Notes under the pieces: model-generated | What the model saw: only the letters and a program-made list of their open reading frames with translations | Database searches by the model: none | Told to the model about the DNA's origin: nothing | Translations under genes and position numbers: made by a program | Assembly (NCBI GenBank): GCA_944472155.2 | Contig: OX235277.1 | Span: 31,816,804-31,880,803, forward strand | Reading direction: 5' to 3' | DNA length: 64,000 nucleotides | Source of the DNA: Trichobilharzia szidati | Taxonomy: Eukaryota; Platyhelminthes; Trematoda; Strigeidida; Schistosomatidae | Shown here: positions 25,601 to 38,239 of the stretch, piece after piece | How positions within the stretch are numbered: position 1 is the first letter of the stretch | Layout: every line of letters begins with the position of its first letter

Positions 25601-28600
25601 GTGATTTTTGATACGACTGTTATTTAGTGGACGGTGACTAGCAGTGCAATCCAGAATGCGCATTTCGTCCTGTTTGGGCCTAATCGTCAGCTGGATGTAC
25701 CTGCAATCACAAATGAGTGACGGTGTTCCCAATGAAACTTGAACTAAGTACTCTTCGTTTGGATAGTACTTAGCGGTTTGAAATGTCAAACACCGTCACT
25801 CATTGGCGATTACGAAGAGTCCCAAACAGCACGAAATACGCATCCTGGATTGCACTGCTAGTCACCGTCCACTAAATAATATTCATTAAAGTGTCTGTGA
25901 ATATTGATACGATTTCGGTATTCGACTTTCAGTTGTCTAGCCAAGCGAGTTCAAGCTACCATACACCCAATTCTTATAAATGGAAGTGACTGTGGGATAA
26001 TCTTCGTTTCCTCCATAAAGTGAGGTTTTTTCATTCCTTTGCATTCCGAGTGGAACATAGAGCTTCAATCGTAGGCCTTCAAGTTTCCAGCAGCGGTGAT
26101 CTTTTGGTGATGTAGTGGCGATGGGGTGGGGGGTTCTGGTCTAACCTTCTTTCTTTACCAGGCTTACTACCAGCTGGACAAGGTTTAGGAGTGTGTTGAC
26201 TGAAAATCAAACCCAAACCACTTACGTGGTTGGCGAGAATTCGACCAGTGAACCACCGAAGCACCAAAACGCAGATCTCCGTTAGTTCTATTCAGGAGAA
26301 TATTACTCGGGTTTCTTATTTTATCGGTCGTTACAAACAATGAAATGAGCCGATAATTAATTAAAATGCATGTAAACAGAGTTTGACACTTACGAACATG
26401 TTCAAACTTTTATATGGCGCTAACACCAGTTTACACACAAATTTAGTAGACTTGTGAATATAAATATACACACATTTGACCTGAAATGGGAATATTTAAA
26501 TTTGATATGAAATAAAAACACCTTGATGACCTTTATTTCCAATAATTTCATTACACATACCCATTCCACACACAAACAAATGTGTACACAAAAACACACT
26601 TAACAAAACCAGTGTTCTAGTAGCGTGTGAACGGTTATTCTGTATTTCTGATGTCATTATTATTTTCAAGAATTAGTTTGTAGGAATCCTATTCGCTTCA
26701 GAATAGATCATAGATTGATATTAGTTAGAGAACCATTAAAAACCAAGGAGTACTGGACAGGGGTTTCGTCAGCCTGGTTTGGAACTCATCATCAGTACTC
26801 ACCCACTGGTTTTCGAACCCAGGACCTTCCAGTTACAAGGCAAGCTCGTATACCATTCAGCTACTGGGACCTGACTGGGACCTCAATAGCCAATGAATTT
26901 CAAAGATATTTCGACTGCTCACTTGTTTAGCTTTATCAGTACTGACACATCACTGTTAATGACATTAGTGTACTTCAACCGTAAAATGAAGACTGTCTAT
27001 ACAACTGAATATTCATTGTTGAAATGTCACTTCACATGGACATAGACTATCTTATGTTGTAGTCAAACTATCTTAAAACTTTGTTGAGTCTTTTTACAAA
27101 ACATTCTGTAATCTAGTAATAATAATCAAGGTGTGACCTCATAGCTGTTTTGACGATCATACTAACTTATATGCGAATCTGAAAACAATAGATAAGCTAT
27201 TCATTATTGAAGCTTCTAAATCTTACGTTTACTGAAATGCTATATATATATATATATATATTTATTGTCGACTCGGTTCATGGTACGACTGCTTTCTTGA
27301 TATACTGATGTTACTTGATACTGGTGACTACCTGCTGCACAAGATGTGGCTTTGGTGTTGTTTAGTTGTCTAGTGGATAACACTTGGGCACTTGTAGCGA
27401 TAATTGTTGGGTTCGAGTCTGAGTGAGATCTCTCACTGTGCAAGAGCATTCACCTGATGAGTCTCCAGTAAGTCGAGACGTGAGTCCACGATTCCACAAT
27501 GTTACCCAAATAACGAATACATGTAAGAATAGTTCCGTAAATTAGATTTACAATTTCGAGGAAATGAAATTTAACCAGTTTCCTTTGAAAATCGAAATTA
27601 TCCATGTCTCACTCTCTGATCTGTTTGATACCATGAATGATAATCGAGAAATCAAGCATAAATGTGTGACACTACATACAACTGATTGAATGAGATGAGC
27701 AGTCGTATGCTACTCACGTCAACAAGTAGGCGTTTGCCAGCTAGGTAGATCAAAGTGATCTCAAACCCGGATGGGCGTTTCACTCGTTTAAGGTCTTGCT
27801 TTCTTAATTTTCATTTATGTTATCAACAGATAACATATTGTGGTGATTTCAGTAATCTCAGTTACCCAAGGAGCTATCAAGAAATTGGGTAGTTTGAACT
27901 GATTGGGCTCTTTGAGCTAAGTCAAATCGGATACACCGATGATGGGATCATTTCGAAACGAGCGGAACGCGTGTCAGGTGTTTAAATCGCTTGGAACTGG
28001 CTAGCAAGCCCTACTGGTTGATGTGACTAGTATGCAGCTACTCGTCTCAATCAATCGGTAGTATATAGAGTAGTTCCAATCGCGTACAGATTTTTAAACA
28101 GGTTAACAAATTGGATCTGAAATGTGTCGATTTTTTCCACACTTCAAGACTCTATGCAAATGAGAAAGGGAAAGTGTGAATGATTAATTTTTAAACTAAT
28201 TTAATTCTTGCACATGTTTTGCTGATGGCGTGACAAGTTTTGTAAACTTTGAATGCTTTTAACAGTAATAACTCCAGTCGCTCCATTATAGATAAGATTT
28301 TATTTTGATAAGTCACACAGTGTTATACAGTAATATTAACTGATTACGTTTCGAGCACAAACTATTGCCCATATGATTATGAGCGGTAGGTCCTGGGTTC
28401 GAAACCCAGTGGGTGCGTACTGCTGATGGTTCCGAAACCAGGCTGACGAAACTGCTGTCCAGTACTCCCTGGCTTCCAATGGTTCTCTAACTGAAAATAA
28501 TCCGTGGTTAATCTCAATTGTTGGACTTTGTGACGATCCAGCATTAATTAAAGAGATCTTTGAGACCAGCAGTTAGTACTGGACATCTGTTCCATCCTAT

Positions 28601-31600
28601 TTTAGGACTCCTTATCAGTGCTCACTACGACCCTGTCAAACAGGGGTCAAACTCAGTGCTTTCCGATTACGAGACCAGATTCGTTGACTATTCATCTTTG
28701 TAAGTGATGTTGGTTCTTGGTGAAATCTAACAAGTGTCTTCTAATTGTTGTTACACTTATTGAAGTATGATCATGCCTAAGTGAAGGAAGCGGCTTTCGT
28801 AAAATGTTTCCTGTCGACAGTGATTAGTGCTTGTTGAGTTAGCGGCGGTCAAACGAAAACTTGGCACCAGTCAATGAAATCTACAACAGTTAGTCTAAGT
28901 CACGTAGGAAGGTGTAGACTTCCAGACTGGTTGGGGTCCTCGGGACGGTAAAAAACAATGGTTGGAAACAATTGGTGACATGGCTCAAAATCGTTCTCAA
29001 TGGCGCAGATGCATCCACTCCTTGTGACTTATGATTTCCAATGACACTGTTTTGTTCTTCGTTATTACTATTCCTTTGTCTCACACCTCTGTTTACTGTC
29101 TATATTATGCATTTCTCCTACTTTCTTCTCTTGCTTTGTGTGCTACATGGAGTGTGGCGACTTGAACTGCCGCATATATGTGGAAAGTTCTATGTCGAAA
29201 ACCGACCGACCGACCGGTGCTTGTTGATGTTCTTGGTAATATGTCTTCATCATCTCTGTCTTCTGTATGCTTAAAACAATAGTTCCTTTAATAAATTTGG
29301 ATAATGTTAACCCGAAGACGTAGATTATCCGAAAACTATGAGGTGTTTGTGCACTACATCATATTTTTCAGATAATTTCCGTTCTCTACGTTTACTTGAA
29401 GTCCTGTCTTGTCTGACTCGTTTGACAACTTGATGGTTTTCGCGTGTGAATCTTCGAGTTTCTCTGACATTAGACATACATCCTCCTCAAATTTCAGTTC
29501 TTTTAGAGTCTTCTTGTCTGCGCAACTTATTGATATCTATAAAACACAAAATAATCGAGCAAACAATATTCTTTTCGATAAATTCCTCTTCCAGGCTCTA
29601 CAATTAGATATATATGTTTATATACACAGAATATTTTAAATTAGTAGTTAATAACAATATTAGCGTTTTTTAAATAATATCGATTTGTAAAGTGTGTAGA
29701 GCCTGGAAGAGTAATTTATCGAAAAGAATATTCTTTGCTCGATTATTTTGTGTTTTATAGATGTCTGAATGAATATTTTTGTTATTGATATCTGTTTCAT
29801 GATGCAGTCCACCACAGTCAGGAATATCACTGATGATAGTAGGGAGCCTTATTTTACTTTTGTTCTCACTTCAAAGTTTTCTGTGTGTATCACTTGATAT
29901 GTGCATTCATCCTATAACCGTTGATAAAGTTCTTAGGCAGTGCGTAATGTTGAAGTAGTTTTCAAAACATTTTTCGTGGTCAACGCTATCAAAGGCTTTT
30001 TGAAGTTGATACATTCATTGTAGCGATTTGACTACCATTCTATGCTCTGTTCGATAATGGTGCGTAGCATTGCAATTTGATCCGCACATAATTTGCCTTT
30101 CGTGAAGCTAACTTGTTTTCGGGCGGAGTTTTACATCCAGAGCATCCTTTAGTCTCTAGAATGACGTGATTTAATTCTTTTCTTGGAATTAGAAATATTG
30201 CTATTGAACTGTTTGAATCCAGCTAGCCGGCGTGTGCTTACTTTTAATATTCCCTTAGGTTCCGAGTGGAACATAGGTCTTCAACAACACATTTCCACTT
30301 GGTTCCATTTGCTGCTATCCTCTTCGGTTGGGTCCACGATTGCCCATAATCTCTTATCTCCTCCTCGCACGACCTCCTCCATGTCACCCTTGGATGACCC
30401 ACTCGTTGCATCCCATTCGGATTCCACTCGACCGATGGCCTGCGTTGCGCACGATGTCACATTAGGGCTTCCTTAACATATGCTCAGTCCATTTCCATTT
30501 TCTCCTACATATTTGTTGATCAATCGGCTTTTGGTTGGTTTGTTCCCAGTCAGAGTTTCTTGTTGCTAATTTTTTCTTGGCGGCTGGCCATTTGATCTTC
30601 ACTAATAAGTCAGTGAAAGGGGCAGCTCTTGATAAAAGCCTTTAATTTGTTGCAAATCCCTTTCGTGACGGGTGTGCAGTGCAAGTTTCTGACCCGTATT
30701 ACAGAACTGACTGACTTCACATTTGTGTTGTAAATCCGAATATTGTTTTTTATGCTAAGCGAGTGCAGAAGATTTCTCACCTGGCTTCACATTGATGAAG
30801 GCGTATCTTGCCTTCCCAATTCTGGCTAGTTTTGACATCTTCATCCGTCCCGACTGCCTGTGGTTAAAATTGCGCTTCCTAGATAGGTGAAGGAAGTGAT
30901 AGTGATTGGTGCTGGTTGTTGTTGCCGTCGGCTTTTCTGTGTTTACCTGGAGTCCTACCTTCACTGCCAGCTTCTTCAACCAGTTTGTTGGTTTTCACCT
31001 GCTTTTAAGTCTTCGAGTTTGTGTGACGTATGCTACTAAGCATGAAATCTCGGTTCACGCCAACTTAATTGATACCCCACTTATCTAATATCAATCCAGA
31101 CGTGTGATTATTTGTTACTTACATTTTTGTTTTACTTTTTTTTGTGTTTATAGAAGTCTTCCAATACTAATCAGTTGCATCCAGTTGATTTAAACGAATC
31201 AAATCCATCAAATGAATGGCCCACTTTAGTAAATCTTGACTGCAGTCTAGCAAGTACTATAGTCACACGTTTAGCATCAGCTGCTGCTGTCATATGTAGA
31301 AATATGAATCGTAATACTTTAACAGTAGATAACAATATTACCACTATTACTACTGCTCCTTCTAATATTACTAATAACCACAATAGTATCATTGGTCATG
31401 ACAGTGAGAACAATAGTAATAATATATTACTTGAATTACCCTTACATTTTTTATTTCACACTAAATCTGATCGTTATCATACCTGTCATCAACATCATTT
31501 GCAACGGAAATATATCGATGAAGATGAAGAGTTGAAAGCGATTAAAGTTAATTTATTACAGATTTTAACGAATCAAGAATTTGATTCATTAGATTATTGG

Positions 31601-34600
31601 GATCATGAATACAATGAAGTTCTGTGTAATACCACTACTAATGCTTCTGATAATAATAATAATAATAACAATCATTCAAATAGCACTGGTGCCCCTGTTA
31701 ATGCACCTGTCACCACGGCTTCTAACCATCATCATCGCCATTGGCAGCCTTCTTCTTCTGCTTCGACTTGTAAATTGTTGGCAGTAACTGCGGTTAATTT
31801 GGCAAAATCATTGAATAATGAAAATCAGCGAGATGACAATAATACTATTGACTGTTCTGATAAATTTGTCCCGTGTAAACGAAGAGTTGGTAAATTAAGG
31901 AAAAATTGGTAAGTCTTGTGGTGGGGGTTGTTGTTGTTGCAGGACTTGTCGTTCTGCGCAGTTTTGGTCATTGTTTCTGCAATCTGATGAATAGATTTAT
32001 TATTATTAAAAATTATCGAAACAAACTTGGTACATTATAAATTATTTAAAATAATCGCAGCATGTTTAAAAAAAGTCAAAACGAGATTTTTCGCTGCACA
32101 AGCCACACCTTCTTCAGTCGAATTATTCGCATTATATTAATCCTCAAAATATATTGTGAAAATTTTTTTTACATTAATTGAAGTCAGTTTATTCAAAGTT
32201 CACTTGTCGATAGACATTTGTACCAAAATTTGGTACATAATGGACATCAAGAGATGCGCCACATAAAGTCTCATGATTTTGAGAGGGCTGGGAAACTATC
32301 CAGATATCGAGAACGAAGCAGGTGGTTATCTTATAGGGACCACCTCTGCTTATGGAGTACCCTGCCGACGAACCGACAACGGTGATCGTCTTCTACAGTT
32401 CTGCTCAGATAAACATCTGTTCCTAGTCAGCACTAACTTTAGGCACAAAGAGACACTGCGTAACCTGGTGACCACCATCACCAAATCACCGTTGTATTAA
32501 GATAGACCACATAGTTACAAGGTATCGCTGAAGAGGGTCAGTAGAAGACTGCCGCTCCTTCTGGAACAAGTGCGTAGACTCTGATCACGCCCTGGTTCGC
32601 GCACGTTTATTTATTTTTCTAAACGGACACAAAACATTGTTGGCAGCAAAGCAGTTACGTCCCCAACTAGGTCAAGACTCTGATTCCCTATTTAAGGAAA
32701 TAAAAGCGAAACGAGTACCTGGGTCTCCCGCCGAGGTAGCCTGGCACAACATACAGTTAGCTGTGGACACAGCTGTCAAAGCTATTAATAACCTAAAACC
32801 AAAAGTTATTAAGAGCCTCATCCGAACTGATTCTGGCGAGCTCCGATTATGATGAAGAGCGAAAGCTACTCAAACGCAAACTAACAGAAGCCTTCGTAAT
32901 GGCCGTGAATAGTGATGTGTGACAAAAGCGAAAGAGATGGTAAAGGCATCGGCGATTGGCAACACCACACAACTATTCAGGCTTATCAGGGAAACAGGTG
33001 GTAAAAGGCAAATGATAAGCGAAACAATCTTCGAGAAAAATGGCACCTTAATTAGCTCCCAGGATAGACGTCTGGAGCGCTGGAAAGAACACTATGAGGA
33101 GCAGTTTAATTGGCCCACAGCCACACTTAACCTACCGGACATCCAACACCTCCCTGAATGGGAGATAGACACAGGTCCTCCGTCCTTAACTGAGGTTACT
33201 AAAGCTGTCACCAATCTGAAGCTAGGCAAAGCAGCGGGACCTGATTTATTGACTCCAGAGGTATTTAAGTACGGAGGAGACAGTTTACTGTCTGCGTTAA
33301 CGAAGGTCCTAGGCAGCGTCTGGGAATCAGAGGAAGTCCCATCGGGTTGGTGTAAGTCACTGATCATCCCGATATACAAGAAGGGAGACAAGTCTTCTTG
33401 TGGTAATCACAAGGGGATTAGCGTGACTAATATGGTATCTAAAGTTCTATACCCATTTATACTGCGTAGACTAAGTGGTGCTCGAGGGGCACAAACACGA
33501 GAAAACCAGGCAGGTTTTAGGCCAGGAAGAGGGTGTATTGATCATATCTTCACCCTTCGACAGATTCTAGAACATAGGCATTCCTACCGGCGTCCAACGA
33601 TCATTATATTTCTTGACCTAAAGGCGGAATTCAATTCTGTCAACCGAGAGGTACTATGGCAATGCCTGGTTGTAAAGGGAATGCCGATAAAATGCATTAC
33701 ACTGATCAAGGCATTCTACTCGAACTCATGCAGCCAGGTGAGAGCTCACGGCAAGTTGTCATCTGAACGGGTGACAGCCAGTGGTTTCCGACAGGGATTC
33801 CCACTATCCCCATTTCTATTCAATTTCATCATAGATGTACTAATGGACTTAACCCTAACTCACTTCAGAGACTCAGGGATTGACTTCCTACCACCAGGGA
33901 TTAATCTCGTTGACTTAGAATATGCAAATGGTATAGTCTTTCTAGGTGAAGACGCTGAAAAAATAAAGCAGTCTTCTGAACACCTTGAGTTGCAATCTGC
34001 GAATGTTTAGCATGCGATTCGCTCCCGTCAAATGTAAGATGATGCTACAGGACTGGACTACATTGACTCCTAGCTTAGAAATAGGGAGTGAAGTGGTAGA
34101 GCGTGTTGACTTATTTGGGAAGTTGCATCAGACCTAGCGGGTCGATCACTGACGAAATCTCAGCGCGGATACAGAAAGCTAGGTTTGCATGTGCCAGATT
34201 ACGCCGTCTCTGGAGTAGACGTGATATCCGGCTATCGACAAAAGGACGTGTGTATTGCTCAGCAGTTCGCTCTGTCTTCCTTTATAGCTAGCTGTGAAAC
34301 ATGGCCATTGAGAGTGGAAGACATGAAAAGACTGGCTAGTTGTCTTTGATCATAGGTGGCTGTGTTCTATCTCCCGTATGAAATGGTATAATAGGGTGTG
34401 CAATATTGAGGTTAGGCGTCGAGTGCCAGGTAAGGAGGGGAAGTCAACAGACGAGGCTGTGAAGTTGCATCGACTGAGATGGTTAGGACATGTGCTACGT
34501 ATGCCTAGTCATCACCTTCCTCGCCGGGCAATGTTAGCTGATATAGGACCAGGCTGGAAAAGAGCTAGTGGTGGTCAAAGGAAAACATGGCACCAGTCAA

Positions 34601-37600
34601 TGAAATCTACAACAGTTAGTCTAAGTCACGTAGAAAGGTGTAGACTTCCAGACTGGTTGGGGTCCTCGAGACGGTAAAAATCAATGGTTGGAAACAATTG
34701 GTGACATGGCTCAAAATCGTTCTCAATCGTGCAGATGCATCCACTCCTTGTGTTATTAATACCGGTTAAACTGTGTTGTTCTTTGATGTTACTATTCTTT
34801 TTGTCTGATATCTCTCTTTTCTGTCTCTATTTGGTGTTTCTTCTTCTCTGGCTTTTTGTATTGAGTGATTTGTGGCAACTGGAACTGGTGCATATTAATG
34901 CAAAGTTCTATGTTGAAACCAGTCAGGGAGATAGGCATGGACCACCTCCTCCTAATCTGGCTGGCAGTAAAGCGGCGTTCCCATGGTTTCTGATGTCTAA
35001 AACAGGTTAATACTCCTTTCGCACTCAGGAGCCTATGTATCCTGTAGGATGGGAATCTGAGTGTTCTATCTCCCCTAGATAGATTTGCGTGTTTACCTGT
35101 CTAATTGTTAGCGCCAGATGTTCAGTTTCACTTTTGTGAGGAATACTTTAGTCATTTTGAGAGATTGGATAGGACTTATCTGGTACTAGGTTCTATGGAT
35201 ATCTGTTCACATGGGAGCCTTTCTAGAGGAATGGATACTAGTTAATTAGTGATATTTTTTGATATTTGGGGCTGGGGGATGGGGAAGCTGAAGTGGGTTA
35301 AACGTACTGTGCATAGCTGTTATTTCTTATGTCTTAGGCGTTTACATTCATAGCTCCCTCAACTAACATTTAATATTTTTACGTGCTAGTTTACATGGTT
35401 TCGATTGATTTTATATTTGACGACAAATTGATATCCGTCAGAGAACCTGTGAAAACCGGGACGTACCTGACAAGGCCAATGTTTTTCGCTAATTCAGGTG
35501 TGAGGACTAGTGTGATATTGGTTGACAGTGACCATTTGATTCTGTCCAGCGGCTACATTCCCTATGGAATCGCCTCATGGGTTATTGTGCTGTATTCGAT
35601 CCCCGACGGGTTGAACACGGGAGTACTGGTGTAGAGTACGAAACTAGGAAGGAACAGTTGTCCAGTGCTTATTGGTTTTCAACGACATTTTACCTTCTTA
35701 TTGGTGATAGTTCATTCATCTTAGTTCCCCATCCTATTACACTACTGACCTAATACATTCGTATATTCACATTTCTCATTTCCGAATGTACTTAATCTTT
35801 CTGTAAAACATTAACCCTATCATTTCTTTATTACCTATACTGTTTATTGTGTTTGTAAACCTTTGTTTATTTACTTATTTCTTTCTTCATATTTCTAATC
35901 AATTTTTGACTATTTGGACCGTGATTATCACACTTGCATAATTCCATACACTTTCAAATGTTGGCACATCTGACAAACGTACTTGTTATTTATTGAATGC
36001 AATTATGAAACTGAAATCGTCATGGAAAGAGAATTTTCTTCTCTGAAATCTTTGTTTTAAATATTAATTAGGGATTACTAATTAAGATTTTACGCTACAT
36101 TGCATCATGACTCGATATTAGTAAGAGATTGGAAGTAGCATATATCATGATTGTGAATTAGTACTCTTGGTTTTAACAAGCTATATCTTTACACTTACTC
36201 CAATCATGCCACGCATGTGGTTTGGGTTTGATTCCTGGTCGGCCCGCTCCTAAACTGCCTAGTTGGTTACAAGGTCGGAGAAAAGGAGGGTTAGGCATTA
36301 GACTAGTAACCCCATCTGATAAAGAAAAGCTACTATTCCTCTACTGTGCTCAATATTTGAGGCTCTGTGTTTTACGCAAATAAGGAAAATAATGTTTTGA
36401 TGTAGTGGTAACTTATTTACACAGTAATACATGTGAAAATAAACCATCTTAATGTTCCCCTTATGTTGTTTCTGCTAAACTTACGTATATCTGTAGACTG
36501 ACATTATTAATTGTGGAGTTATGGTTGAATTATCAATCATTGCCCCCTTGCTTTAATTCCTATTCTGTCAACTAAGGTTCGAACAGTCAGATAGTATTAT
36601 CAAATGTCATACAATAGGAGTGACTTTTTGTTAAGCTGATAAACGTATGTGCAGTTATTAAGTACACCACTTATCTCTTGATGCTTCCATTTTGTCAATT
36701 TGTTTGATTGAAGTTCTTCGTCTTTTGATTGATGGTGTCTAGCAGTGGAATTTACGACACGCGTTTATCCTATTTTGAACTCATCAGTTGGGTGTGACTA
36801 TACGTATCCTCAGTGAGTGATTCGAATCATAGAAGCTATCTTTTTCGAAATGTAGAAACTTTATTTATTAGGCCACTGGAATACGAGAGCCATCTTTTCT
36901 TGAAGATGTGTTAGTTCTGATTTGACAGAATTATTATTTTGAATTTCCTGCTAATTAATTTTATTGGACTGGAATGCTCTCTCTCATTTGATATTTTTAA
37001 CTACAGTAACTATTTCACACTAGGTGTATAAATAAATTATATTTGGATGTTATTCTATGTCAACTTCAAGCTTAACCCTCGTGAAACGAAGGATGATCGT
37101 GATAAGGCTATGCATTGGTGCAAAGTTTGTTGAATTATATTGCATTTCTTAATATCTTAGTTTATCATGTCGCTTTCAACGCTCATGAGGCATAGCCTCT
37201 TTTACAGTCATCCGTGAGTGATACACAGGCACAGAAACAAGTACTCACTGATAACCACTGACGTATATCAACGCGTCTAAGGAGTACAATATTGTACACA
37301 TGTTTTATTCAGTTTTCTCTCTTTTTATTCTATACTTGTTTTGATCTTTGTTGTTGTTGTTTTAATTTCTTCGTTTAGTCCTTCATTGGTTATTGATCCA
37401 CCGATGAGTAGTCCAGATGTAAACGGTGATCTAACTTCAAATTTCGGTGTAGTGAATTTAATGGGTGTAAGTCTAGTAACGACTACAACAACTTCGGCAG
37501 TTGGTACACCATTCCAATCATGTTTCGCGGATACTGTAACACAACCACATGCAAATGCAATGTCAGATAGTAATAATAATAATAATAGTGGTGAAAATCA

Positions 37601-38202
37601 GATCGGGTTATTACATAATCTAAAACCAATGATAAATAGGCTATCAATATTAAGGACTGCACCATTGGATGAAAAGCCACCGTGTTGGTTAACTCTGAAA
37701 CAGTCTACTTCTTCTCACCAATTAGATACATCAGCTTCTTTTGGCTGCTATCATCTCCTGAATTGTTTCAAGAGTAGTTTACTACGTAAAATATCTTATA
37801 CAAGTCTATCTTTACATGATAATAATAATAATCATAATAATGAAAAAGGAAATGATTCTGATGGAAAGCAATTGGCTCATCAAAGCACCGTATCATCAAA
37901 TCTTTTCAATCACTTGGGTTGTTGTCAATCATACAGTAGTCATAATAATAATAATAATAATCATGATGATCATGAAGGCTTATTAGCCCAAATATCTTCT
38001 GTTCAAAATCAATCACTTCATGTATTGTGCTTTTCAACAATCATGTTTATACCAATTTTAATAATTTTGGGTTTTATGCATTTACTTGTTATGCCAAGGT
38101 AAGTTTGTTGATATATTTTCTTCCTCTTTTTATCCACCAGTTAATTTTCTTGTTGTTGGCGCTTTTGTTTGCTTTTGTTCATCTTATATAATATCATTAT
38201 CT

Positions 38203-38239
<37 letters not shown>

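Larger units (their letters stand above)
15680..31153 (+). other. Intron 3 (15.5 kb), repeat-dense
   Basis: Donor gtaagt, acceptor gtgtttatag. Contains the LTR element nested in an RTE element, SINEs, Sm-alpha relics, the 88-bp palindrome and SR2 pieces. I recognise nothing in 15680-16180, 22401-22930, 23022-24110, 24236-24850, 24925-25195, 26276-26690 or 26931-27340. Confidence 0.75.
31909..37378 (+). other. Intron 4 (5.5 kb)
   Basis: Donor gtaagt, acceptor cttcgtttag. Contains a PLE-like end (32060-32170), a decayed RTE copy and SINEs. 34935-35400 and 36840-37378 show nothing recognised. Confidence 0.7.
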
